Shown: in pieces, positions 1-9,183 of the stretch
Layout of the letters: every line of letters begins with the position of its first letter
Position numbering within the stretch: position 1 is the first letter of the stretch
NCBI RefSeq assembly: GCF_002892535.1
Contig: NZ_CP024847.1
Coordinates: forward strand, 1,116,001-1,180,000
DNA: 64,000 bases
Reading direction: 5' to 3'
Source: Aquella oligotrophica
GTDB taxonomy: Bacteria > Pseudomonadota > Gammaproteobacteria > Burkholderiales > UBA11063
Position numbers and translations under genes: made by a program
Notes under the pieces: model-generated
Told to the model about the DNA's origin: nothing
The model's database searches: none
Seen by the model: only the letters and a program-made list of their open reading frames with translations

Positions 1-835
1 CAAACATTATCTGAGTTACCTGATTCATATTTAATCCTAGGTTACTGCCAATAAGAAAAGGAATACTAATGAAAATTGTGTAAGTTATACAGGCTTTTGC
101 ACTGACAATTATTAGACCCAGCCAGAGTTTTTTGCCTGCTTTGAAGGCAAATTTGTCTAGTGGTGTTTTCATTGTTAAATCAGTTAAACCATTAAGGCGC
201 GAGTAAGTTAGAAGCCTTGTTGCAAAAAGTATCAGGCTTAATAATGCACCAAAGAAAAATGGTATCCGCCAGCCCCACTGAAGCTCCTGAAATGATAGGT
301 ACTGAGTTAAAGAGTGATTGATAAATACTGATAAGCTTAAACCAAACTGTGCACCAAGTGTTGAAGTAGCAATCGTATAACGGAGGCGTTTTGGAAATGA
401 GTATTTGATATAAGTGACATTTGATTGGAGCTTTATCCCAAAGCTTATTCCATTTATGACTCGACTAAAAAAAATTATGCCACAGATAAGCCATGGTGAA
501 TTGTCAAGGGTAGTTATCAATCCTGGTATCATTATCGAAATAGTCATCATGCTACCATTGAGAATTATTATTGCTTTTCTTGAGTAACGTTGGGTTAGCC
601 AGATTTGTACCCGATAACCAACTGGGCGAAAAAGAAAAGTAACCAAGGAAATAAGTGCTATGCCGTAAAGTTCCATGGTTTGATGGCTAAGCATTCCAAG
701 TAAGTAGAAAAAAATAAACGAAAAACTAAAAAAATCGTAATATTCAACAACACTACTAAAAAATTGAAGGAAAATCGGAAATCTTTTTTTATGTTTTAGC
801 CTACGAACCCATTTTTTGCGGGTTATTTGCGGCAT
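1..835 (-). CDS. MFS transporter, MHS (ProP-like) type, C-terminus cut by the window edge
   Basis: This is a reading frame of 278 codons that is open to the left edge, so the 3' end is missing. The ATG at 835 lies 4 bases after the stop of the next upstream gene, so the two are probably co-transcribed. The translation is strongly hydrophobic, begins with a basic segment (MPQITRKKWVRRLKHKK) and continues with SSVVEYYDFFSF, which matches the TM1 motif of metabolite:H+ symporters (compare the VEWYDF-type motif of ProP). After TM2 it has RPVGYRVQIWLTQRYSRK, where the usual family motif carries G-x3-D-R-x-G-R. It is a paralogue of its neighbour by motif order and spacing. The substrate is unknown; carboxylates or osmolytes are the usual family substrates. 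Confidence 0.8.
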   Translation of the reverse strand, partial: MPQITRKKWVRRLKHKKRFPIFLQFFSSVVEYYDFFSFSFIFFYLLGMLSHQTMELYGIALISLVTFLFRPVGYRVQIWLTQRYSRKAIIILNGSMMTISIMIPGLITTLDNSPWLICGIIFFSRVINGISFGIKLQSNVTYIKYSFPKRLRYTIATSTLGAQFGLSLSVFINHSLTQYLSFQELQWGWRIPFFFGALLSLILFATRLLTYSRLNGLTDLTMKTPLDKFAFKAGKKLWLGLIIVSAKACITYTIFISIPFLIGSNLGLNMNQVTQIMF

Positions 836-839
836 TTTT

Positions 840-2144
840 TTAATCTGCTGCATGACCAAGAGTCCGTTTTTGCAGTGAATATATTGCAACTATTGCCATA
901 AATAGAAATGCCCACATTGAATAAATCAATAGATCCAGATAAACTGGCAAGCTTAGTGGTAGGTTAAAGACTGTTGCTGCAAGAAGTAGAAATGAGCCAC
1001 GCAAAAGATTAAAGCCAAAATATTCGTAATTATGGATAAATACCATTGATTCAAGTTTGGTCTTTTCTGGGAATAATTGTTCAAGAAATCTTGGGATAGC
1101 TATAAAAAGAAATCCATTAATTACAGCAATGATCGAAATTGAAACTATTATCAGGGTAGTATTATTGATACTCATTGCATATTTTAGATATTGACTTAAT
1201 GGAAAGAGGCAGATCAACCCACTAATTAAATAGCCGGGTCTTAACTGTTGCTTTATGCGGCTATATTTAAGTTGCCAAGTAATTACAGTATTTATAATCG
1301 TTGGGATCAACATTATGTTTGCAATCTGGCTACTACTCCAGCCAAGCCTCCAATATAATGTGCCCGGAAAAACTAGAAAAATGGTGAAGGTTATTGTGCC
1401 TCTTGCACTGGCAATTAAAAGAGCCGGAATGATTTTTGCTTTATTTTGCATTGCAATTGTATTGATTGGTAAGTAAGTTAGTCTATCCTTGATTTCTGAA
1501 TTTGGTGTGTATAAGACTAGTCGGAAATAGTATAGAATAATGCTAACAATTCCACTTGCCAAAAATGGAATTCGCCAAGCCCAAGTCATTTGCTCAATTG
1601 AAAAATGATTAATAATCAATTTATTCATAATTATTGCTGCGCTTAACCCAAATTGTCCGCCAAGGATTACATTCATTATTGCAAAATGTTTTTTATTTGG
1701 ATATTTATATCTTATGTAGGCTAGGTTGGCTTGAGTTTTCATTCCAAATGCAATACCGTGAATAACTCGCGTGAGTAAGATTAGCATTAGGGTAATATAA
1801 ATATGATCTTCATCAATATCGATTAATGCTATTGAACTCAATGATACAATCATTGAAATAGAGTTAATATGTACAATCTGTTTGCGTGTGAAATGATGTG
1901 TTAGCCATATACACAATTTATAGCCCGTTGGACGAAATAGATAGCTAGTCAGGGTTATCATGGCTAACCCATGTACTAGAAGTTTATGTCCACTATATAC
2001 TTGCAGCAAATACAAAAATAAGAAACCAAGCGAGAATAGGTCGTAGTATTCCAGTATTCCACCAAACATTTGAATTAAAGCAAACTGTCTGCGGCGTTCT
2101 TTAATTTTGGCAAAGTATCTGTAAATTAAATTATGTTTGACCAT
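840..2144 (-). CDS. MFS transporter, divergent MHS (ProP-like) type
   Basis: An integral membrane protein of 434 residues with about 12 hydrophobic segments. Residues near 28-37 (GGILEYYDLF) match the TM1 signature of the metabolite:H+ symporter family. The cytoplasmic loop after TM2 reads RPTGYKLCIWLTHHFTRK, which keeps RP-x-G and the terminal RK but lacks the Asp-Arg-x-Gly core of MFS motif A. RVIHGIAFGMKTQANLAY replaces the usual RxxQGxxxGGE region of TM4, so the protein has drifted far from ProP. It sits 4 bases upstream of a second, similar carrier. Being a transporter is well supported; the substrate and energy coupling cannot be read from the sequence, and the loss of motif A residues leaves open that it has a changed function. 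Confidence 0.85.
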   Translation of the reverse strand: MVKHNLIYRYFAKIKERRRQFALIQMFGGILEYYDLFSLGFLFLYLLQVYSGHKLLVHGLAMITLTSYLFRPTGYKLCIWLTHHFTRKQIVHINSISMIVSLSSIALIDIDEDHIYITLMLILLTRVIHGIAFGMKTQANLAYIRYKYPNKKHFAIMNVILGGQFGLSAAIIMNKLIINHFSIEQMTWAWRIPFLASGIVSIILYYFRLVLYTPNSEIKDRLTYLPINTIAMQNKAKIIPALLIASARGTITFTIFLVFPGTLYWRLGWSSSQIANIMLIPTIINTVITWQLKYSRIKQQLRPGYLISGLICLFPLSQYLKYAMSINNTTLIIVSISIIAVINGFLFIAIPRFLEQLFPEKTKLESMVFIHNYEYFGFNLLRGSFLLLAATVFNLPLSLPVYLDLLIYSMWAFLFMAIVAIYSLQKRTLGHAAD

Positions 2145-2366
2145 ATTAATACAAAAAATAATTTTCCCCTTAATTTTACTAGGTTATGAGTCATGAGTTT
2201 GGCTTAACTTTCATAAGTTGTAAAAGTAGCTCTGTTTTTTTAAAAATCTGTCGTAAAAAAGCAGATTTTGCTAAAAATGATTACTTCATTATTCTTGATG
2301 GAATAATCTACTTCATTAGTCGTTGCAATTCTACAACCAGAATAAATTATCTGCACTTATCCTAAA

Positions 2367-2396
2367 TGGTTAAACCTAGGTAACATCAGTTATAAT
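2367..2396 (+). promoter_or_regulatory. Possible sigma70 promoter for the helicase gene
   Basis: TATAAT at 2391-2396 lies 31 bases before the ATG at 2428. The -35 side is weak (TGGTTA near 2367). The 283-base gap between divergent genes contains nothing else I can assign. Confidence 0.35.
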
Positions 2397-2427
2397 AACT
2401 AAATTAAATCAATTTTTTTAAGTATCT

Positions 2428-5241
2428 ATGAATCAGCAGGAAATTTTAATCAATCAACCAGCGCAAAAGAAATATGTATTTTCCAAGCTAAGTAATTTAC
2501 TAAAAAGTAATGATGTTGCAGAAGTGGTAATCATGGTTGCTTTTATTACTATGGATGGGTTATATCTTATATTGCATCAGCTACAAGAATTACTCGATAA
2601 AAAAATACGAATAGTTATTATTAGCGGGTTTATGAATAATTTTAACAATCCAAGAGTTTTTGAATTTTTATCAAGATTTGCTGGTATTGAATTAAGGGTA
2701 GCCAATATTAAGGGTTATCATCCCAAGCTTTATCTAGTAAAAAGTAATAATGGGGATTATAGATGTATTATTGGTAGCTCAAATCTTACTAATAGTGCAT
2801 TGCGGTCAAATCTTGAAGCAAATCTTTACGCCGAATACGTAGGGGATAGTCTAGTTACATCACAAATTATGGCTCTTTACCAGCAGGCTTATGGTGAATC
2901 ACAGCTTTTGGCTACTGAAATCCTTGATAATTATCGTCAAGTATATAAAAAATTAGAATCTAGTGAGGCTACAGCCGGAGTTTCTTTCGAAAAAACTCCA
3001 TTGCCTAATACGATGCAGAAGCGTGCTCTTAATGTTCTTACTGAGTTTCGACTAAAAGGAATAAGCAAAGCATTGATCATTTCTGCAACAGGTAGTGGCA
3101 AAACATATCTTAGTGCTTTTGATGTAAAAGCATCTGGAGCAAAACGTCTTTTATTTATCGTCCATCGTGAGAGTATCCTTAATCTAGCAATAAAAGCATA
3201 TCTAACTATCTTTCCCGGGTTAGATTACGGTAAATTGACTGGTGACAGCAAAGAGTTTTATCCAGATTTTATTTTTGCTTCAATGCAGACTCTGCAAAAA
3301 GAAGAATATCTACTAAAATTTAATAGAAATCATTTTGATTACATCATAATTGATGAAGTTCACCGAGCAGGAGCTCTTGGTTATCAAAAGATTCTTGATT
3401 ATTTTACCCCAGCCTTTCTTCTTGGTATGACAGCTACTCCAGAACGGAATGATGATTTTGATATTTATCGGTTATTTGAGCATAATATTGCTTATGAAAT
3501 AAGGCTTAATGAGGCACTAGAAGAGCAGCTGGTTTGTCCTTTTCATTATTTTGGAATATCTGAACTAATGATTGATAGTAATTATCTTGAGGATTATAGC
3601 GATTTTAACCGGATTGATTACAATAATCGGGTATCGCATATTATCAACCAGCTTGATAAATATGGTCATGGTGGGCGTGATAAGGTACGTGGGCTAGTCT
3701 TTACTTCACGAGTTACTGAAGCCGATGAGCTTTCTCGGTTATTTAACCTTCGTGGCTATAAAACTGTTAGCATTAGCGGTAGTGATAGTGATAGTTTTCG
3801 TGAACGTGCAATCAGGCTTCTTGAAAATGGCTATACCAATCAGGATGGTATAAAGCAAGAATATCTTGATTATATTTTTACTGTTGATGTTTTCAATGAA
3901 GGGGTTGATGTACCAAGCGTAAATCAGATTGTCTTATTGCGCCCAACTCAGTCGGCAATTGTTTTTACCCAGCAAATAGGTCGTGGATTACGCAAAAATC
4001 AAGATAAAGACTATTGTGTTATTATCGATTTTATTGGTAATTATACTGGGAGTTTTTTGATTCCCGTTGCCTTATCTGGGAATAACTCATATGATCGGGA
4101 AGAGTTACGTTCGTTTATCAGTGAAGCAAACACGATGATCCCGCTAAATGCAACAGTATCTTTTGATAAAGTTGCCAGAGATCAGATCTATGCTTCAATC
4201 AATAATATCCAGATTAATCGTAAGTTTATCAGCAAAAAGTATCTTGAATTAAAGAGAAAACTAAACCGGATACCAGAATTAATTGATTTTAGGACATATA
4301 ACTCGATTGATCCCAAAATTATTTTTCGCTACCAAGGTAAGTCAAGTAGAGTTTTATTCAATAACTACTACGAATTATTAAAGTATCATGATGGTATTTC
4401 AGAAGTATTTACGGTGAATCAGCTTTACTATCTTGATTATATTACGCAAGAATTACTCTTTGCTGCGCGTCCAGATGAGCTATACGTGCTATTTCAGCTT
4501 GTTAATGCAAATACGGATGAGAATATAATTTATCAGAATCTAATTCAAAAATATGGCGTTTTATATAGTGAAGAAAAACGCGCAGCAATTCGTAAGATAC
4601 TAACGCTTGAGACTAGTGCAGCACTACAAAAAAAATATAAACTAAGTTTGATTGATTCCGGTGATTCTTTGAAGTTGAGTAATGATTTTGTAGAGAGTCT
4701 TCAGGATTTAGCCTTCAAGTCAATAGTGCTGCAAACTTTAGTACTAGGCTTATCATATTTCACTGGTTATAAGGAACTAGAGAAAAATAATGATTTTATC
4801 CTTTATCGCAAATATTCGCGTAAAGAGTTGGTACGGCTTTTAAATGTAAGCTTGTCAATGGAAACTTCAATCTATGGCTATCGGATCATTGCTGGCTGTG
4901 TGCCGATTTTTATTACCTATAATAAGCTTTCTCCGAATCGGATGAATGCTAAGTACGATAATGTTTTTTTGAATAATCACGATCTAATCTGGTATTCGCG
5001 CCCCTATGGGAAAATTATTTCTACAGAGGTAGAGCGGATTATAAATTATCAGCAAAATAATCTTTCAATAATGATTTTTTTGAAAAAAAGCGACAATGAA
5101 GGTAGTGACTATTATTATCTTGGCAATGCGGATATCCATAATTTTTCTGAAGAAATAAAAGAAGGTAAGAATGTTATGAAATTTACCCTTCGATTAATGA
5201 CAGCGCTTTCAGATACTTATTTTGATTATTTTACCAATTAG
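2428..5241 (+). CDS. PLD-like nuclease / superfamily II helicase / DUF3427 protein
   Basis: A 937-residue cytoplasmic protein. The N-terminal part (about 1-165) is phospholipase-D-like, with HPK at 98-100 and the downstream GSSNL motif, although the Asp of a full HxKxxxxD motif is not visible. The middle part is an SF2 helicase: Walker A ATGSGKT at 220-226, DEVH at 309-312, MTATPERND as motif III, and QQIGRGLR at 515-522 as motif VI. The C-terminal 370 residues fit the DUF3427 type, ending with a YYLGNAD segment. Proteins with this order are known in many bacteria, often in islands or near restriction genes, and are suspected of acting on foreign DNA; that role is inference here. No methylase or partner gene adjoins it; the gene stands alone. 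The next gene starts 74 bases downstream. Confidence 0.85.
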   Translation: MNQQEILINQPAQKKYVFSKLSNLLKSNDVAEVVIMVAFITMDGLYLILHQLQELLDKKIRIVIISGFMNNFNNPRVFEFLSRFAGIELRVANIKGYHPKLYLVKSNNGDYRCIIGSSNLTNSALRSNLEANLYAEYVGDSLVTSQIMALYQQAYGESQLLATEILDNYRQVYKKLESSEATAGVSFEKTPLPNTMQKRALNVLTEFRLKGISKALIISATGSGKTYLSAFDVKASGAKRLLFIVHRESILNLAIKAYLTIFPGLDYGKLTGDSKEFYPDFIFASMQTLQKEEYLLKFNRNHFDYIIIDEVHRAGALGYQKILDYFTPAFLLGMTATPERNDDFDIYRLFEHNIAYEIRLNEALEEQLVCPFHYFGISELMIDSNYLEDYSDFNRIDYNNRVSHIINQLDKYGHGGRDKVRGLVFTSRVTEADELSRLFNLRGYKTVSISGSDSDSFRERAIRLLENGYTNQDGIKQEYLDYIFTVDVFNEGVDVPSVNQIVLLRPTQSAIVFTQQIGRGLRKNQDKDYCVIIDFIGNYTGSFLIPVALSGNNSYDREELRSFISEANTMIPLNATVSFDKVARDQIYASINNIQINRKFISKKYLELKRKLNRIPELIDFRTYNSIDPKIIFRYQGKSSRVLFNNYYELLKYHDGISEVFTVNQLYYLDYITQELLFAARPDELYVLFQLVNANTDENIIYQNLIQKYGVLYSEEKRAAIRKILTLETSAALQKKYKLSLIDSGDSLKLSNDFVESLQDLAFKSIVLQTLVLGLSYFTGYKELEKNNDFILYRKYSRKELVRLLNVSLSMETSIYGYRIIAGCVPIFITYNKLSPNRMNAKYDNVFLNNHDLIWYSRPYGKIISTEVERIINYQQNNLSIMIFLKKSDNEGSDYYYLGNADIHNFSEEIKEGKNVMKFTLRLMTALSDTYFDYFTN

Positions 5242-5315
5242 GATATTCTAATTGCCAAATAGTTATGCTAAGATACCTTGGTTAATCAAATCTATTTTTA
5301 TGGAAATTATTCATT

Positions 5316-6422
5316 ATGAAAAGTAGAAATCTTCTAAGAAGTGGACTAATAGCTTTACTTGCAAGCTTAATTATCACGGGATGTGGTAGTGGTGGTAGTA
5401 ATAGTTCTAGCTCTTCAGCAGGAGTTAGTTATAATCATTTTTATTGCCCAAATACAGTGAACGTTTCATTTCCTGGCGTCTCAGGAGTAAGGCAGGTTTA
5501 TGGACAGGAATCATTAGTCTATGTTACTGGCGTATATGTCCAATATGGAAGTAGCCATGCCTTTTTATATAAAGGCTCGGTACTGGGTGGTGGTAATTGT
5601 AGCGAATTTAATTTTCCTTCAGCTCCGGGACGTACAGTTACTAGTACTTCCCTCTACGGACCTGATAATAATGGATATGGTCAGGTTGTTGTAGTTGGTA
5701 GCTATACTACATTAGAAAGTGGACCAATAGCCCAGCAAGGTTTACTCTATATCGGAGCTGCTGATGGTTCTACTATTGATGGCTATAAAACGCTTTTTCC
5801 TGCAAGTCTTACCTCAGAATCTATTATTAATACCCTAGGACATAGTACCATGGGTGGTATTGTTGTTGGGAACTATAATACCACAAAAGAAAAAGGAAAA
5901 GCTTTTATCTATGATATTAATACCGATACCTATTATACTTTGGAGCCAACTCCCGGAGATACTGGCACAATGACTGCCTATGGTATTTGGTATAACGGTG
6001 GCACTAGTTATACCATTGCTGGTGGCTATAGTGATGCCACAGCAGGTGGTACCAATATTGGTTTTATTACCGATTGGGATTCGATAAGTCATAAGGTAAG
6101 TAATTTTACTACTCTAAATTACAATAATCTGCCAGCAAATCAGGTCGGAACACATTTTGAAGGTATAACTGGAGATGGTAGTGGTGGATATAATCTTGCT
6201 GCCGATTGGGAATACTTAGGACAAAAAACTAGCCCGGCATTTGCAAATATAAAGCGTAATTCTGATGGTAGCTTTGCTACTCCTACTTGGGTTGGTTATA
6301 ATTACTTTCCGGGTTCGTCGTGGACTTCTGCCAATACAGTTTATGAGAATTATATCCTTGGACTTTATCAGGCTGGCGATCCAGTCGTGGATTATGGATA
6401 TGTTGCAACTATTAACTATTAA
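5316..6422 (+). CDS. Secreted lipoprotein with HAF-like repeats
   Basis: A 368-residue protein with a lipoprotein signal peptide: a basic start, a hydrophobic core and the lipobox IITGC with the lipidated Cys at residue 23. A Gly/Ser-rich linker (residues 24-34) follows. The rest is rich in Gly, Tyr, Thr and beta-type segments, with repeated units such as HAFLYKG, GLLYIG, KAFIYD and GFITDWD spaced about 50 residues apart, similar to the HAF extracellular repeats or a beta-propeller. The position of these units suggests a single folded domain on the outer membrane. The function is unknown. It is the first of three consecutive lipoprotein genes and ends 25 bases before the next; the three probably form one operon. 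I see no catalytic motif. Confidence 0.75.
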   Translation: MKSRNLLRSGLIALLASLIITGCGSGGSNSSSSSAGVSYNHFYCPNTVNVSFPGVSGVRQVYGQESLVYVTGVYVQYGSSHAFLYKGSVLGGGNCSEFNFPSAPGRTVTSTSLYGPDNNGYGQVVVVGSYTTLESGPIAQQGLLYIGAADGSTIDGYKTLFPASLTSESIINTLGHSTMGGIVVGNYNTTKEKGKAFIYDINTDTYYTLEPTPGDTGTMTAYGIWYNGGTSYTIAGGYSDATAGGTNIGFITDWDSISHKVSNFTTLNYNNLPANQVGTHFEGITGDGSGGYNLAADWEYLGQKTSPAFANIKRNSDGSFATPTWVGYNYFPGSSWTSANTVYENYILGLYQAGDPVVDYGYVATINY

Positions 6423-6447
6423 TCATCTGATGCTATAGGGGATTATA

Positions 6448-7851
6448 ATGAAATTAAAAACGCTATTTTTATTATTAAATACAAGTATCTTGTTAATTGC
6501 TTGTGGATCTGGGAGTAGCAGCTCAACCAGCACATCTTCGGGATGGAGCTGGGTTGGTGGTAGCAATCAGGTAAACTCATATGGTACTTATGGTTCTTTG
6601 GGGATTTCAGCAAGTAGTAATCTTCCCGGTGCTCGTTATATTGCAGTTAGCTGGGTTGACAATGACGGAAATTTTTGGCTATTTGGTGGTTCAGGCTATG
6701 CAGCTAGTGGTAATAGCGGAAATTTAAATGATCTTTGGGAGTATAATCCTAATAATAAAACTTGGACGTGGCAGGGTGGCTCAAATCAAACCAATGCCTA
6801 TGGTGTTTATGGGGTTCAAGGTGTTGCAGCATCTACTAATATTCCCGGGGCAAGATTGGGCGCGGTTAGTTGGCGTGATTCACAAGGTAATTTCTGGCTA
6901 TTTGGTGGTTTTGGTAATGGCGAAGCAGGTATTCCGGGTGCACTTAATGATCTATGGAAGTTTAATCCTTCAACCAAATTATGGACATGGGTAAATGGTA
7001 GTAAAGAGCCCGGCGAAACTGGTATTTACGGAATACAAGGGGTTAGTAGTTCACTCAATTCTCCTGCTGCTAGGCTTGGACCTATCGGGTGGGCTGATAA
7101 TACTGATAATCTGTGGTTATTTGGTGGTTCAAATGATTTAACTACACTTAATGATTTTAATGATTTGTGGAAATATGACATTAATACTAACCAATGGACA
7201 TGGATGAGTGGTGAAAGTACACTAAATAACCCCGGGATCTATAATATTCAAGGGATTAGCAGTACAAATAGTCAGCCAGGCTCGAGAATTGATGCGATTA
7301 GCTGGTATGAAAGTAATGGTACTATGTGGTTATTTGGTGGGTCTGGCTTTGATGGTATTGGTACCAGAGGTCTACTAAATGATTTATGGAAGTATGAACC
7401 GCTAACTAATCGCTGGACATGGATGAGTGGCAATAATATGGCGAATAGCTATGGAACATATGGAATGCTTGGTATTTCAACGCCAAATACGATTCCCGGC
7501 GCTCGTGAGCACCGTGTTCCAATTGCTTGGGCAGCTAATAGTAGTAAATTGTTAATGTTTGCTGCCGATGGTTATAGCTCGAATGATAAAGGTTTACTAA
7601 ATGATTTATGGTCATATAACCCGAGTAATAATCAATGGACATGGCTAAGCGGAAGTAATGAAAGTAATGCTTATTCTACATATGGTTCTTTAGGTATGTC
7701 AGGTGCCACAAATTATCCCGGAGCGCGAATGGATTCGGTTGGCTGGGTTGATGCAAACGGTAATCTATGGATTTTTGGCGGGAAGGGTAATGCAGAAAGT
7801 GCCAATGGTTATCTGAATGATTTATGGAAATTTACTCTTCCAATTAATTGA
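6448..7851 (+). CDS. Kelch-repeat lipoprotein
   Basis: A 467-residue lipoprotein with the lipobox LLIAC and Cys at residue 19, followed by a Ser/Thr-rich linker. The body consists of six repeats of about 70 residues, each with the pattern WTW..GS-N, PGAR, W.D..GN.WLFGG and LNDLWKYNP. This is the kelch / galactose-oxidase central-domain pattern, and the final LNDLWKF strand closes the ring, so a six-bladed beta-propeller on the cell surface or facing the periplasm is expected. Such propellers usually bind carbohydrates or proteins. No catalytic residues are evident. The repeats are also similar in DNA sequence, so copy number could change by recombination. The start has a weak GGGGAT ribosome-binding site 7 bases upstream. 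Confidence 0.85.
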   Translation: MKLKTLFLLLNTSILLIACGSGSSSSTSTSSGWSWVGGSNQVNSYGTYGSLGISASSNLPGARYIAVSWVDNDGNFWLFGGSGYAASGNSGNLNDLWEYNPNNKTWTWQGGSNQTNAYGVYGVQGVAASTNIPGARLGAVSWRDSQGNFWLFGGFGNGEAGIPGALNDLWKFNPSTKLWTWVNGSKEPGETGIYGIQGVSSSLNSPAARLGPIGWADNTDNLWLFGGSNDLTTLNDFNDLWKYDINTNQWTWMSGESTLNNPGIYNIQGISSTNSQPGSRIDAISWYESNGTMWLFGGSGFDGIGTRGLLNDLWKYEPLTNRWTWMSGNNMANSYGTYGMLGISTPNTIPGAREHRVPIAWAANSSKLLMFAADGYSSNDKGLLNDLWSYNPSNNQWTWLSGSNESNAYSTYGSLGMSGATNYPGARMDSVGWVDANGNLWIFGGKGNAESANGYLNDLWKFTLPIN

Positions 7852-7882
7852 TTTTGGTCAAATTTTACAAAAGGTATTTGTC

Positions 7883-9124
7883 ATGACAATTAAACGAATT
7901 GCTTCTATTTTACTTTTATCTTTGTTTGGATTATATGCCTGTAGCTCAGGTAGTAGCAGTAGTTCGTCAGCCGCTACTAGTAAATCGGTAGCAATTGTAG
8001 AGACCGTTCCAGAGATGACTAATATTCAGCTAAGTCCTGAGGCGACAAATCCAGCTGTAGCAATTGGGTAACTTATTAATTCAGCAACTAAAAGTATTGA
8101 TGTCGAAGCGTATTATTTCAATAATCTCGCGGGAACACCTTTTGAGCAAGATATCATGCAAAATCTGCTTAATAAGGCAAATCAAGGTATCCCAATCCGA
8201 ATCGTAGTTGAGTCTAGTATGGCTGCTTCATCTCTGGCTAATGGCTTAAATATCCTTGAGAGTTCACCAAATGTGCGGATTGTATTTAATAACTTCTTTG
8301 ATAATTATAATGGTGGCGGTATTGTCCATGCCAAAATGGTTTTAGTCGATAATCAGAGCTTTTTTATTGGTAGTCAAAATTTTGACTGGATTGCCTTTGA
8401 GCTTAACCATGAATTAGGTGGGATAACTAGCAATAAAATACTGGCAAGTCAATTAGCAATGGTATTTAATACCGATTTTAATAATGGCGCCAATTATGAC
8501 CCAGCTACCGCGGTTCCGGCAATGCCAAATGGTAATTTATTTGTTGCAACCTCGCCAAATTATAGTGGTGTACCATCAGAAATTGATAATATCATTAACC
8601 TGATTAATAATGCGGTAAATTATGTGGATATCCAAGCGATGGTGATTCAAAATTATAATCCTTACGGGAATCCACCGGGATATTGGTTGCTTCTTCAGGA
8701 TGCCTTGATAAAGGCTGCTAGACGTGGGGTTCAGGTTAATATGATGATGTCCAATTGGGAATTTCAAGAGGGGCAGATGATGAATTATGATAATCAATTT
8801 CTCTTAACAATGATGAAAATTCCAAATGTTACCATTCGCTATTCAACGTTTCCTCAAACTATTGGTGGTGTGTGCGTTCCATATTCAGCAGTTGATCACG
8901 CCAAATTTATGGTTGTAGATGGTAAAAATGTTTGGATTGGAACTGGAAATCTTGCCCAAAGTTATTTTAATAATACTCGTGACTACTCGATTTTTGTAAC
9001 TAATAATCCAGAGTTTGCATTGGATATTGATAATATTTTCCTGAAAATCTGGAATAGCTCATATATGACACAGTTTTTTAGTAGTGTAGTTACACCGGTA
9101 CAGCCTTGGTGCCCCGGGAATTAA
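7883..9124 (+). pseudogene. Phospholipase-D-family lipoprotein interrupted by an in-frame TAA
   Basis: An ATG at 7883 with AAAGG before it starts a lipoprotein signal peptide (lipobox GLYAC, Cys 20) and a poly-Ser linker. The frame stops at TAA 8069-8071 (codon 63). The same frame continues directly after it with LINSATKSIDVEAYYF, the typical first strand of PLD-family proteins, and runs to 9124. Both HKD motifs are intact: HAKMVLVD near residue 149 and HAKFMVVD near residue 339, each followed by the G-S/T-x-N motif. A CAA to TAA change alone explains the break. The later ATG at 8156 has no ribosome-binding site and would make a protein without a signal peptide or the first strand. It is either a very recent pseudogene, a readthrough gene, or a sequence error. 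If intact it would be a phosphodiesterase (lipase or nuclease) anchored in the envelope. Confidence 0.8.
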
Positions 9125-9152
9125 TTTAACTTTATCTCTTAATGAACTTAAT

Positions 9153-9181
9153 AAAAAAACTGCAATTTATGCAGCTTTTTT
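9153..9181. terminator. Bidirectional terminator between convergent genes
   Basis: The stem CTGCA (9160-9164) pairs with TGCAG (9170-9174), flanked by an A-run at 9153-9159 and a T-run at 9176-9181, so it can serve both the lipoprotein gene on the plus strand and the fusion gene ending at 9184 on the minus strand. Confidence 0.75.
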
Positions 9182-9183
9182 AT

